Assembly (NCBI GenBank): GCA_949126835.1 | Contig: OX421495.1 | Coordinates: forward strand, 19,063,079-19,127,078 | Source: Anisus vortex | Taxonomy: Eukaryota; Mollusca; Gastropoda; Planorbidae | DNA: 64,000 nucleotides | Direction: 5' to 3' | Shown: positions 1 through 15,100 of the stretch, piece after piece | Numbering within the stretch: position 1 is the stretch's first letter | How the letters are laid out: each line of letters opens with the position of its first letter | The notes under the pieces: generated by a model | What the model saw: the letters and a program-made list of their open reading frames with translations, nothing else | What the model was told of the DNA's origin: nothing | The model's database searches: none | Program-made: the position numbers and the translations under genes

Positions 1-198
1 GAATAGAATCAATAATTCTACCTTTGAGCATATTATTAGGATCACCACCACCACAATTTGGACCTCGTGCTAACAGTGTAGGCTTTTCTTGCTTAGTGTC
101 AATACCCAAGCGAGATACCACTGGGTCTAGAGTTGTAGGTGTTCGAGACTTTGATGCAGCTTGATAGGAATTGCCTCGGTCAGCGAGGCGCAGCTGAC
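1..198 (-). CDS. MTA: MTA exon 18, C-terminal region, cut by window edge
   Basis: Acceptor CTTTAG precedes 198. The open frame continues the exon 17 codon (T + GT gives cysteine, as in the conserved IK-EC motif) through [18 protein letters not shown] to the window edge without a stop. Serine, threonine and proline rich, as expected of the MTA tail. The stop codon and 3' UTR lie outside. Confidence 0.85.
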
Positions 199-3100
199 CT
201 AAAGAGCAAAACATAATATTGAATTAGAACGTAGAACATTCATGTAATTTTTCTTTGAATTTGAAATGAACATACAATTTACCAATTTTTATATAAAATT
301 TGTTTAAAATGTCTTCTTTTGAATTAATGAGTTATACTTTTCAATTCAGTTTTTTTTTAAATAATGATTATATCTAGTTGTATAGTTGTAGTACTTATTT
401 AAGAAAAGAATTTGTTGAGCTTTTTTAAAGGCCTATTAACTACATGACAATGCACTTTAAATTTAAGCAAGTATTTTTCACACTGTTATATCCAGTTGAG
501 AGAAATTCACAAACTTTTCCAAACCTTGGTTAGTTTATCAAAATTTTAAAATTGTATCAGTTTTCCCCAATTTTTGCCAACCTTGTATGAACCCTGTCTA
601 TTGAAAATGCTTCTTCAAATATTTCATCAAAAGGTTTATGAACTTTTCTTGTTTTAATTAACAAAACTAAGCATGAATTAAACTACAAAAAAAAAGTTTT
701 TACTTACATTCTTGTTTGATTATAGCAGTATTGATAGGTGTAAATGGACATCGAGCTGCATGTCTTGGACGAAGAATATCCCGACATAACCGCCGAGATA
801 ATCTGGTCAGTTCTGTCGTGACAAGGCAAAAAGCAGCTCGTGTTTTCATGACTGGTCGTGGACTTCCAGGCTGAATAGCAAGACCATGTGCAGTTGCTAA
901 ATGTCTGGCTAAATGAGCTTTCAGCTTGAATTCCTAGTAGAAAAAAAGTTCATTAGTAATTGTTAAAATACTATTTAATTTTCACATTTCTAATATGTAT
1001 AAAATACATGAAATTTATTTTAATACTTACTTTACCACAACCGCTAATAGTACACTTCTGCATTCGAATTGAGTTCATCTGAGCTACTCTTTCTATTTAA
1101 ATAAACAATGACATACATTATTCAGAAATTTATACCAACTCATTAATTCGATCAATAGTTCATTTTAAAAAGATAATTTAATATGCTGGTTTTTACTAAT
1201 AATTAAACATGTTCAAAACTGTAATCCATCATAGCTATTTTATGATCTACATTTTTTTCCTGGCCACAAAAAAAGAAATTGTCATAATGAAACATAGAAT
1301 TAAGACATCTTTAAGAAAAGAAAATGAGGCAAAGCTTATATGAAATAATTCTTAGCTGAAACATTTTACAGAATTAAGTCAAATGTAGTATTGAATATGG
1401 AATAGGAAAAAAACTCCAGAAAGCAATTCATGCTTACAAATGGACTAAGCTGCAGGGAAAAAAATGGTTTGCTCCAGCAAGTCCTATGAGATGATAGGAA
1501 AAAAACACCAGAAATAACTCAAGCTTGATTTTGAACTATACAATATCAAACAATGGGTAGAGATGTGAGAAAGTAGAAGTACATCCAGTTTTGGAAAACC
1601 TAGACATGGTAGAAGACAAAAAGAATTTGTACAATAAACTAACATATTAGCAAACCAAATTGGTGCTAATATAATTGGCTAAGGTGCAAAAAGGGTTTCT
1701 TCACAAAAGCTTCAAGAAGTGACAGAGAGCTGAAGATGGATGAAATGATATAACAAGAATAGATAAATAAAGATAAGTTAGCAGCTAGTAAGCTATATAC
1801 TAATATAGCTCATACCTTGTCTTGCATTTGGTGCAGGCCTTTCACCATCTGTGAAGAATTTAACAAAAGATACATGAAATTTGATGAAAAGATTTTTTTT
1901 CTTGAAAATAGCTACAAATTAAAGAGAAACTGGGAAAAATCTAACCCAATCGTGTAGGCATCTTTAATCCACCATACTTCTTCCAGTAACTCCAACAATT
2001 ACTGCACAGCCTACACTGCATGTGAATAGGACCCCATGAGTACCATTGAGAAGAATGAGCAGCTGAAACAACAAGAGAATAATACAGCATTGTTTTCTTT
2101 TCTAACAAAATATAGTCAAATGTCAACTTTACAAACATACACAAATTATTACACTAATGTATCATCAATAATTATAACATTTAAATAAAAAGGTTTTAAA
2201 AACTTACTATAGCAGCTTTCACAGGCCCTCCCTGAGACTGGACCATCGTTACCATTCAATTTAGTTGTCGTGATTGCTGCTGGGTTAGGTTTATTACTAG
2301 AGAATGTCAGAAAGTAAAACATCATGATAAACAGAAATAGAAATACATTGTCATTAGTACCTTATAAATGTTTCACAAAACTTACTAGTTAGGAATGTAC
2401 ACCTGCTTCAGTTTGCTTTCAGCCTCTGATGCTTTAATTCTTTTCTAAAAATACAAAGAACATTAAATACAAAATAACATGCCAATTAATGTCAAAACTT
2501 GAAACCAAAGAGTACTTATCTAATGTTTTTCAATTGCAGCCTGAAAGGTCTTACTTTAAATTTTAAAAAATGCTAAAAAATTTTTTTTTTTCAATATTGA
2601 TTTGGCTAAATAAATATTTAATTATTCTGTAATTTTATCCAAAATAAACACTAGCTAACTAGTCCTCACCTGTTGCACATATCTGTCTGTTGTTTTCCAC
2701 ATATAGTAATATTCCACTATACTTTTTAAGGATTTCCATGGCAACTAAGGAAGTAAAATAATACATCAAGAAAAATTAAAGACAACAAAATGGAAAATAT
2801 TTGAAAAGCATTTCTTTGTTGAATAAACAATATTATTATGCTACTTACAAAATCTTGTCTGATGTCATTAAAATCTTTGCCATATTTTTCAATAGCATCT
2901 TCAAACAAGTTCGCTTCTGATGCTGACCACTCCTCCATTTCATCTCGACAAAGTACGGGCCCACCAGCTGGGACTAGGCTTTTGATGGCTTTAGAAATAT
3001 CATACGCATGGCGGTGGAGTGTATCCATTGCATGGAACTGAAATTTCATTAGATCAATTTTTACAGACACCACTTTTTTTTTTAAAGCTACAGCTAATTG

Positions 3101-6100
3101 TTAAAAAATAAACATTTTCTCCAACTGTCTAAAGGTATTCCACTAAATTTAAAATCAATCCTTAAACTATCTGTAATATTCAATCTAACAATCGGTGTGT
3201 ACAGTAGTTGTGCAAGTAACCAGTCACCTTCAAGATTTAAATCTTACAACTTACTATAGTAATATCTCTTGAAGCAGCTGCTGCACTCATGTGAAGGCTG
3301 GGTTGTCTAACTGTACTTGTACAGTCTAGTGCTCGAGCAAACGTTCCAACAGATCTTTAAAAATTAGAGACTGGCATTAATACAAACTAGATTGTATTTT
3401 AGTTAAACTTACAAGAAAACATTTTGTTCTATAAAGACTATTACCTAAATATATAGAAAACTATCCTAACCTGGCTATAATCTGGAATTGGTCAATTTCC
3501 TTTTCTGTGAGACCACTGTTAGGATCCCATACAAGCTCTTCAAGCTCTTCTGATTTACGTAGATCTTCTGTTTCTGAAGAACAACAAATAAACTGACCTA
3601 CCAACATAGAATTGAGATATTCTAAAGAAGTAGGCATAGATTAACTAGGTCAAAGAAGTAGACATAAATTAACTAGGTCAAAGAAGTAGACATAGATTAA
3701 CTGGGTCAAAGAAGTAGACATAGATTAACTAGGTCAAAGAAGTAGGCATAGATTAACCAGGTCAAAGAAGTAGGCATATATTAACTAGGTCAAAGAAGAA
3801 GGCATATATTAACTAGGTCAAACCTTTATCAAGGTAAACTTTTGGAATAGTTTCAGCCTGATACTTGGAACCAACACGAATTTCTCCTTTGTCAGCTAAC
3901 AAAGTTTTTTGCTGAGGGTCATAGACTAACGAATAAAAAAATGTATCCTAAGGAAAGAGAAGAAGAAACAAGTAAGGATATGTGAGCCAACTGTTATAAT
4001 CCTACTAACTATTTACTACTATATTAGTTGACTAATTAAGAAGAAATACAACATAAGAAAACGTACTTCTTTATTAAGATAAGACAGAAGTGATTCTGTT
4101 TCATTGAGCAGTGTAACACAACATTTCCCTCTGATGTGAGTGGCAGGTAACGTTTCAACCTGCCTGGACAAAAACAACTCTCGATGTTTCAACTGATGGC
4201 GTAACTTTTCTGGGATCTCCTCCATCCCACGGCCTCCATGGTTATTATTATTGTTATTACCATTTGGTGTACTGTCTGTGCCATTTTCTTCTATAGCAAT
4301 AGCTGCTATTTTACCCGTACTTTCTTTCACATCACCATCTTCAAGAGGCGGTGATCCTTCATCTACTTCTGTATGAACAAAATAAAACATTAAAGTCTTG
4401 CACATTTACAAACACTTACTATATTGTCAAATGAAATATTTTTTTTATTTTTTTACGATTTTTTAAACAGTTTGTTACTAAGTTTTTCAGACTAATTTCT
4501 AACCCAATAACTAGTCAATGAACTGTTAAATGATCACTGAGAATTAAAATGATATTTATGGTAACGGATGTACAATGACTAAAAAGTCCATGGTAAAAAT
4601 TTACTCATGAATTCAGTTAAAAAAAAATTGGGTTAGCCATTGTTTTTTAAGATAGAACAATATCAAAGCTTATTTTAAAAAGTACCAATTACTCTATCAG
4701 TTTTTAACATGCAAAGAAAACCCTTAAAATAAATCTTTGAAAAAACCTCCTTGAACTTGCATGCCATTACAAACCTTAAACCTTTCATGCAAGAAAAAAT
4801 TCACAACATAGTGAAAAAGTTACTGCATCAAACTAAAGACCCACAAAAGTAAAAAAATAAATAATTTCTATAACATTATTTCACTAGCCTGATATAGGGC
4901 CTACATATTTTAGTCCGTTAGTTAAGAATTTCACACAAAAAAAATAAATATATATAATATATAAATAGACCAGAAGAAATAAATGGCTAACAACTCAATC
5001 ATAGTCATAGTAGAAAAATAATTTTGAAGTTGTTGGTTTTTTTTTTTGCACTATCGGTCAACATTCTTTAAATGTGAAGTATAGTAGACCTTTCAATTTA
5101 TCTCAGTCCGTAGGAACCAAAGCTTTCAACTATGAAGTATATTTAATTGAAAATTATATACATTCTGATTATAGGTGTAAAAGCAACTCAAATTGTATCA
5201 ATTTAAATTCATTATTCTTACCAGTAATATTCTTTTATATCTAGTTGCAATTTTATGTCAATATTTGAATTAACATAAATTTAAATAGGGCAACACATGA
5301 TCTAATTCTGTAAAAATATTTTTTTTAAACCATACAAATGTCTTAAGTGTTATGAAGAAATTTTGAAACCTGCATAAGCATTTTAAATGTAAAAGAATTA
5401 AGTGCAGATATTTTTTAAGCATTGTACAAGTTTATTTATATTACGCTTGCAATAGTGTGTTTTTGAAGTTGATAAATAAACTGTGTCACATTTTGTACAG
5501 TTGCAAGATTTCTGACATGATATGGTCTTTCTTATTAAAGACCAAGTGAAGAGGTTTTTCTCAAAGGAACGAGATTTGGAATAGCCTCATTCGGCAGTGA
5601 CGTTTGAGAAGGGAAATAAATAAATAAAACTAGACGCTATAAATCTATATTTAACCATTTTGTTAAAAATAAGAACCAGGAAAAGATTCAAAACATGTGG
5701 CAATAGATTCAAAACACTTGACAATATTCATTTTTCCTAGTCGAAATCCCTGTTCTTACGTCACTTTCCTATATTGCCGGAAATAAAAACATCTCAAATG
5801 GCTACGAGATTTGGATTTTTCCTCCAAAAAACACACACATTTAAGTGCAAATATTGAACTAATTACTTAAAATTTATCTTTGATAATTTGTATAAATGAT
5901 TTTTATTAACATTCAGATGCTGAATACACTATTTTCTATCAAAATCAAATGTTTACTCAATTTTGATAAAAAGCTCTTTACTTGGTCTTTAAGGAATTAA
6001 CTTTGGCCGCTTTGAAGGCAGAGTAAAAATTTCTAGAAATCAAAATGGTTTTTAATAGCTGTATTAAGCTATATTATTAAAAGAATATTGACACTGTGAC

Positions 6101-9100
6101 ATAATGTATAAAATCTCATAGCAGATGATATACTAAAACAAAAGAATGGGAACATAGACACATTGTAACATCTCGGTACTAGTAACTCCATGGCAATACA
6201 TGTAAATATAAAACAGCATTATCTCCCTTTGGTATGTTACTTTAGTCTAAATATTATAAAAAGGCTTAGGTAATTTAGAAGGAAATACATTGAAATACAC
6301 CAAGTTGACTGAAAGCAAAGCAAGCCAAGTGAAAATGTAACCTGTGATGATAAAACACCCAGAAATGACTACAACACTACAAATTAATTGGTAAAAGAAA
6401 ATTAAAGACTGAAATTATATAAATAAAGTATATATATATAGTAGAATTTTTCAGTTGAGAAAAATAAAATATTACAACTTGACAACATAAAACACAAAGT
6501 TTGACAAAACTAACAGATATATTAAATGCACTGGGACACTGATTATTCAGCCCAGTCCCCTAAAAAAAAATTATAGAGAAAATGTCTTAAGCGAATATAT
6601 GAACAGCTATTGCACCAATTTTAATAAAGCAAACTGAAATTTGAGTATGTATATGTATGCAATAAAACAAATGATGAGAAGCATTACTAGCACATCCCAA
6701 CGCATAGAAAAATGAGACAATACATATTATCCACCACATCTAAGAATAAATTATAAAAAGATTTTATTATATAAAAAAATATTTGTATAAATATTAGAGG
6801 TCGAGGACACACCTTTCCTCTGCTCTGGCTCATCTTCTATCACATCTGCTGAAACAAACAAGGCTTATTAGCAAACAAAAATAAAGTACTCATTTTCAAA
6901 TGTACATGCTTTAAAATGAGGTAGGATTAGATTTTGTTAAAATATAAACAATTCCAGACATAGCCAATTATACTCTCATATATAATATAACAAATGTGTT
7001 TATGATAATACAATAATGGCTTTAAACCACTCTAAAACATTTTTAAAACAAATACAGTAGGTGCCATATTTAGTGATCTATCATACAGAAAAGTTACTTC
7101 CAATAAATCACAGTAACTCAAAAACTGTGATTATATTTTGTATAAAGTTGTTTTTTAAGTTGATTTTAATTTTTAAATGTTGATTTATTTATGCTTAGTT
7201 GCTTCTGCTGTCCCTAATTGTTAATTGTCAGTTATATAATTAACTATCTCTTCATGTTAATGCTGTAGTGTCTTGCAAACCATTGTCAACACTGACCCAA
7301 TCCTCAAATTCATAGGAACCCATATCTACAGGAGTTTCAATTTCAATTTAGACCATTTCACCATTAAGATCAAATTTATTGCAGCTATGTGTCTTGCAGC
7401 AGATTTCTGAAACTTCAACATCTAAGATTGTAATTGTTTTTGGAATTTCAGAGGTGGTGGTGCCATGCCTTCACCAATGAATAGGATGATGGATGCATGA
7501 TTGAGATGCCTTAGCTTGCCTTAAAAGTTTTTATTATTCCATGGTGCCAGGGCTGAATTAAGGAGGTTTCATTGGTGGCAGAAACAAACACTATGTTTTT
7601 CAATGTTAGTTTTAGGTGAGCTATATACAGTTGTCTAAAACCCATTCAACTTTTGCTTGTTTCCTATACAATTCACTATTCCATTTGTTAAGAGACAAAA
7701 TAATGTTGACTTCATTAGTGCATTTAGGTTAAAAGAATAGTTATCCTGACTTGAAACACATTTGAAACAATCTTTTGGTGTTGATCTGATGTACAATACT
7801 ATCTTTGTGTCCTATCTGATTATATCTAAATTAGACGTAGTAGATTTTCAGTAGCATGAGAAAAGGCCACTTGTTATCCCCCCTGAGTGTACATAGAATG
7901 TCTCTCCTCCCATCCAGAGCCCACACAAGCCTATGTAGCGCCACAGGGCAAAAGTTTCAGCGAGCCCCCTTGCATACTGTAACTGCTTTGTTTAGTGCTA
8001 TATTAAGACTATATTTGCTGCCCTTAAAAGTGTCGCCCCCTCTTCCCCACCCACTCCATGTAAGGGCACTGCTCCCATCTTGTAAACCACCCTTGCATAG
8101 CTCTCTTCAAATTCTAATAACTTTTTTTTACCAGTAGTAAGCTTTTCCCATTAAAATGATACGATCAATTTTGTTGGGTCAATTAACCAACTGGCTTGTT
8201 TAAACCAAACTAAGAAATATTTCTATACATATTTCTATACTGTTTGGCATTTCCCCGCTAGTTTCCTCTTCCTTGTTTCACTCATGATTAATGTCACTTT
8301 TGATTCAATTTATGACGATTTATCAATTGCACGATGACAGATGCTTACTGGACACCCAATTATATTGTCCAGCCGCGGTCCTTTGTGGCCTGTCTTTTAT
8401 TTTGAACATAACCGACTTCAATTTATATAAAACGTAACTGTTCCTTTACCCTTAAATTCACAAATTATAATCAATGTTAATTTCTAAACGAACTTCAGGA
8501 CATTTATCTTCAGGACAGTAACACGGGGAGAACACAATCTTAAATTGAATGCAAGGCTCAAATGTAAGACACATATCCATCCATGAGATCAAACACCAAA
8601 CAACATAAACATCCAGTCCAAGACAAAGTACGCGTCATAAGTTGGAGCATAACCCCAACTCCAATAAAGGAATGCGAAGAGTACAATGCGTGCACGATTC
8701 AAACAAAACTAATATGCGTGTCTGGATGTGTGTGTGTGTGTGTAATTTATCATCACAGATGTGCCCAATTACTATTACCTTCTGCCTTCCTCCCTTCTTT
8801 CTATTTGTATACAGTTATTACACGTACTCCACCCAGACAATGTAAATTGATTTGTTTTATATTCAAAAGTGTGCTTAAGGTCAACGCAAAAAAAAAAAAA
8901 AGAATGAAATATGTTCAATATGTTTTTATGTGTACTGCTCTATAAAATGGCTGATTCTTGTAAGCGATGACCTACTTAAGCGGCGCCTAATGTGTTATAA
9001 TGTTTAGCTGCAGTTAGGGCATCTAATTAACCCAATCTAAAATAACCAGGCCAGACAAAACTTTACAAGACGGGAGATAAACACACCTAAGTACTGTCAT

Positions 9101-12100
9101 TCAGTAGGCGCCGCTTATAGTCATTACGTTAGTCAACTGACTGTGGACTCGATTGGGCGGCAATTCTTATAACTTATAACAAATATAATAACCAACGCTT
9201 AAAAGTATATTTTATTTGTCTTGTTTATGAGAAAACGATACAAGTATGTATGAATACAAAATTAAAGTTCATTACCGGTACTAAATAAATGACTAATTTT
9301 GCTAAATAGTGTGAAACCAACAGTACACTAGCAGGCGAGGCGTAATCTAACGATCAAAATATAACCTCTATGTAGAAAAGCGAAGCTTACAATATCCGCC
9401 TGTACGAATTGCGAACACACTAAAACACACCCGTTGTGTGTGTGTGTGTATGTAATTTATAATGTTCACCTAACCCGTGAATTGGTATTATATCAAAAAA
9501 TGTTATTGTAACGGTTAAAAAAAATATGTGTGTCTTTTATGTTTGATTCTTGTAAGCTAAGAGTCTTATCACCAGTGATCACAATAAAAGGCGCCTAGTG
9601 TATTAAACACAAACATAGAGAATATTCATACAGTGTACACCATACATAAACACTTTAAGCATCAAACAGTGAAATCAATAACTTAAAGAAAAAAAACAAC
9701 AACAGAAAACCATAGCAAACGAAGTATTGTGGAATATTTTTTATTACAATATCTTCAAATTATTTTTTTTTAAGTTCTACATTTCAGGGTAGAGATGGGA
9801 ATCGAACCCTCATTTAGCAGTTCGGGTTCGGTTCGGTGAGACCATAAGTTCGGCTTCGGTTCGGTACTACCCTAAGTTCGGGTTCGGTTCGGTCGTATTG
9901 GTAAAAAACTAAGTTCGGGTTCGGTTCGGATCGGTAATTTTAAGTTCGGGTTCCGTTCGGTTCGACAACAACTGAACTCTTACAATGTTTGCGTTTTAAT
10001 ATATATCAATAACAAAATCTTAAAATAGCAGCCTACAGCTGGATTTTCTACTGATTTAAAATAATGTTTGTCTTCTGCCACAGGTTCAAAACTCACAATT
10101 AATTATGCATAGATTGATGCAAAAAAAAAAAAAACAACAACAATAAGTGTTATTTATGGGTCTTCTGTTATATGAAATACAATTTAGAGGTCGACCGAAA
10201 CCAAATCTTATTACCAAATATTTGGTTTCGGCCAAAAACGGAACCATACCGAAATTAACTTGCGGCTGAAACCAAAGCAGAAACCAAAAGTTTAACAACA
10301 CCTTCGGCCGAAACCGAAAACCTAAATTTCCAAAGAAAAGATTTTAATATTAACTAGTTTATTGGTAGCCTACTCCATTTAAGTAAACCATAGAACTTGT
10401 AATATATTGCTGTATATAAAAGTAGGCCTATTATTCAGAAATTAATATTCTTTAAGATTTAATAACCTAAAAGGCAATACATACTTTATATAAGATTTGT
10501 GTGTCTAAATATTATGACAAAATTTGATAAAATGAGAAAAAAAATACAAAATGACAAATGCAAGATATTCGGCCGATGACCGAAAGTCAATATCACCTGC
10601 GGTCGAAACCGAAAACAAACAGAACGCTAACTTTTTAGCTTCGGCCGAAACTGAAACTACACCGAAAGGGACCATTTGCCTATATTCGGCGCTGAAGCAG
10701 AAACCGAAACCGAAGTTCGGTTGGCCTCTAATACAATTACTAATTAGTATACTTTTTTTTTGTAAGCGACATATTTATGGTGTAAGCTACGTATTTCCGG
10801 TGTACGCGACGTGATAGGAATTACACAAATTTCGCCATTACAAACAAAATATTATTTTTTATTTGAAAATGCTCATTGTTATCAGTGATAAAGCCCTAAT
10901 ATGTCATAAAAGACAAGTTCCCTTACCAGGTCCTGAAATGCCAAATTATAACAAAATAGTCTCTGTGCCCTTTTTTTGCCCCCCCCCCTTTTTTCTCTTT
11001 ATTTTCAAAAACAAGAATTTAATTTAAAAAAATTAAATTAGAAATATGATTTTATTATCAATTGTTAACGTTTCAATTTTCATACCTAAAAGAAATATTA
11101 GTATTTAAATTGTTTAGGACTTAGGATGAGCCTGTGCACAAATGTAGAAAAAGCCTGGGAGGTTAAATATCCACCTCTTCATCCAGAACCCCTAGTTGCA
11201 ACGGAACTCATTCACTCAATTTTAGCCACAGCGACGTTGCTGTAGTAACAGTAATGCAGTTGACATACTTTTAGGCTTCTTTTTGCTTCGCAAAATACAT
11301 TTGGCCAATAATATACATACAAATATATTAATATTTTCTTTAACAAAAAATATTAAAAAAAAAAAAAAACACGGTAAAACGCCTAGGTTCTCAAAAATAA
11401 TAGCCAATATTAATTTCCTAAGTTTGGAATGAAGAAAAACAAACAAGCGCTTGGGAAAAAAGTCAAGGCGTGTTAATGATTGTTATTAGAATAAACAGGC
11501 TAATTATTTTTGGTGGGGGAACGGCAGCTAAAAAGCGGGGTGATGACAGGAGAGAAGATCAAAGCAGTAGGCTATGAGGGGAGAGCAATCATGCTTTTGT
11601 GATACATTTATCTGGGTCACTTCGTTGACGGTCGTCGATGTTTGTTAAGCAAAGTTTTGTTTTTCTTTTTTTTGCCACGCATTTCTACGTACATGAAAGC
11701 CGATGTGTCAAAGCGTTGCGGGAGAGGGATGGTTATACACAAAAAAATTCTTTTGTTTTTAATTACTATCAATACAAATGTTATCATTACTGGCGAATGC
11801 TTGCTAGTGACACGATTAAAATATTTTTGTTTCTGTTACTTTTATATAGGTTCGTTCGGAGTCCGTCACTTTAAAGTTCGGGTTCGGTTCGGTCACCGGT
11901 AGAGTTCGGGTTCGGTTTGGTTCGTTGGAAACCACAGTTCGAGTTCGGTGTGTTCGGTTCGGGTTCGGTTCGATTCCCATCTCTAATTCAGGGTTGTGGA
12001 GGATTGCTCGAAGCCGTGGTGCGTTTTTTTTTTTCTGAAGCTTGTCCTACAAAGAGTACAACGCCGAGATTTAAAAAATGAGATGGAAAAAAGTAGATTT

Positions 12101-15100
12101 TAATTTACAGGACTATGGAAATTTGTTCAAATTTCGCTTCTTGATCACTTGAATCTTGATATGAAACACATTCATGTTAGAGAAAGCCGTATTTATATAT
12201 ATTATATATATATATATATATATAAATATTGCAGCCGATTTATACATATAAAAACTAAAAACTTCACTATTCCACTAATAAAAGTTATCAAAGTGGGGGT
12301 AAACCCATTAAACACACGCAAGTCCACAACCCTGATTTTGTTTTTACTCCATACACACACATATAAAATACAAATGTCCTAAACTGGCATACTGAAACGT
12401 AACTGATTCTGGAACCAGATTTCAGGCTACGGAAACAATGAGAAATTATATGAACAAGATTCAGTAAATGAGGGGGGCACACATTGAAAAAATCCTCTGC
12501 TGGTAATCTAAATGGGCTCACAAGACGACATGTATAGAAACTGAAACAATATGATACTGTCACAACATTCAGACACACCTCTATCTTCCTCTGTCTCCTC
12601 TTCTAGTGTGTCTGTTGATTCAAATAAAGTCGGAGTAAACATTGGTGTAATCCATATACGTTTATGTTAGGCCAACATGCTCAAATAGTATTTACAACCA
12701 TGCAAACAATCATTGCACCAGGGCGGTGCATGTAAGAAACAATCATAGCACCAGGGCGGTGCATGTAAGAAACAATCATTGCACCAGGGCGGTGCATGTA
12801 AGAAACAATCATTGCACCAGGGCGGTGCATGTAAGAAACAATCATTGCACCAGGGCGGTGCATGTAAGAAACAATCATTGCACCAGGGCGGTGCATGTAA
12901 GAAACAATCATTGCACCAGGGCGGTGCATGTAAGAAACAATCATTGCACCAGGGCGGTGCATGTAAGAAACAAAAAACATTCACAACTGGTATGTTTAAC
13001 GCATTTTATTTGGTAATTTCACATGACCAATATCCAATAAAATTAACGACTTAATAACGTATTGGTTTATATTTACAAATATGAACACGTTTTGTGGCCA
13101 TGTTTTATTGCAATACTTCATCAGAAAAGTGAGGGTACGTTAATTAATATTATTGGTGGACTTTCACAACAACAAACAACCACAGAAGAAAGTAGTTTTG
13201 TTCACCAAATTTAAATCTATATTATCCTTGGGCGAGATTTAAAACTGAATATTTTCACATCCCCTTTTTTTATTAGAAAGTCAAATTCGCGGTCTGTAGA
13301 GAATATCTTTGCTGCTGCGGAAAAGTTCTTATTTATATATTACTATCAAAATCAGTAAAGGCGGCTGGGCATTATGCTGGCCACACAATCCCGTGGCCAC
13401 AGAAACTGATTAACGCTGCTTCACCGGCCCCATGGATCAATTTGGCCCGACGGGATACTTTACTTTTACTATCAAAATCAAAGCTAAATGTTTTGTCTTC
13501 AGCAGTGGCCCACATTAACACCAGAACTTTTTTTTTTTTTTTGGGCCGAGGAAGCCTTGGAGTTTGACTTGCATTTAAATGACTTCATTTATATTAAAAG
13601 AAATTGTAAACATTAATTGGTCAAATAGAGGCACAAATTCAAGTTCAATGTGAAACTGAAAAACTAAATCGAAGGAGATAGCGATACAATGTTCCAGTGA
13701 TGGTCAACGTCTTTCTCATACCCCAGTTAAGAGCTTTCGATAAAGTCTACGAGACGATTCTATCCACTCGCCGATACAGTTGTAAACGATTGTATCTTTC
13801 ATGAAAGTCTCCATTAGAATTTTAAATCATACAATGCCACCACCTAACTTATTGGTAGTTTACTATGCTTTTAAAATGTTAACACAGAAACGTTTATTTA
13901 AGGAGACTTTCAGTAGGCCTATTTAGATCAGAAACAAACCATTCCAATACATAAGTAAGTTAACTGCCTATACCTCCTGAATTAAACAACAGTGACGAGA
14001 GCAGGGGATACCAACCAGTCTCAGTGGACCGGGGACATATTCGGGCTAGTACATTTTGATTTCAGTTAACAACATTTTGATTTCAGTTAACAAATTTATA
14101 ATCCTGAATGTGGGTGACTGTATACCAATATGGTGGGTTGGTGCGTATGTGTGTGTGTGTGTGGGGGGGGGGGGGTAATAAAACGCCTTTGAATGCCTAA
14201 TCACTTCCCTAAATTTGAAAAAAAAAAGTTTTTTAAAACTTCACCGCTTCGTCTTTTCACATTTCTTATATAATTTAATGTCTTTTTTTTTTAGTGTCTG
14301 GCGTGATATTGATATGCGATTCAATGAAGTACACATAAAGAAGATCAAGCCCAATAATAACATATTTAGCTATCGAACCCCCCCCCCCCCCCAAACTTTC
14401 AACACACTGGCCCCTCAAGGACGGGATAACAACATAACCCTGAGTACAAAAAGGACACGTGCTTGAAACCACGCCGTTCTATTTTAATAGCAGAGGAACA
14501 AATAAATGACGCAGGCTGTGCTTACACACACAAAAAATGCTGAAGGAAGATGTTTTACCGTAATAACGGTTGTACAAAAAAAATGCTGAAAGAAGATGTT
14601 TTACCGTATGAACGGTTGTGCCTTATATTGACAGCAGCAACAACCCAATAATATGAACAAGTTGCAAGAAATCAATGCAGGCTTTCACATTCAGGCTCTA
14701 CCTAGAATAGTATTGACAACAGATCAATACTGGAAATTAATAGATCACAGGGGGCAGTAACCATCAACTATTAGCCTTCTTCGGTTGACCTTTGTTTGGA
14801 AAGAATAAGGGAAAAGAGGCCCTGTCGAGGGTGGAAGGAAGGAGCGATGAAATGGCTCGGGCAAGGCACAAGAAATATTTTGACCTCATTTACCAATAAG
14901 GGGACTACTTTTCTCCCTGGTGGAGGGAAAGACAGACGGCGAAAGCGGGGGAGATAGACGGTCTGTGCTGTGAAAGACGAGCATACGAGTTGAGGTGGCT
15001 AAAGGGGGCGGGTGTGAAAGAGAAGGAAAGAAGGGCAGCCATTTTAAATAAAGGTGGTTGGTTTGAGGAAGGAATACATACTTGTTCGTCTTATCACAAT

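Noticed and set aside
7856..8137. 93-codon C-rich open frame in MTA intron 4
   Set aside because: No recognisable domain, no splice-compatible phase evidence, low-complexity proline/leucine composition.
12667..13054. Overlapping open frames of 91-105 codons on both strands with an 11-residue repeat
   Set aside because: They result from a 33-bp minisatellite whose period is divisible by three; no start context, splice signals or family support coding.
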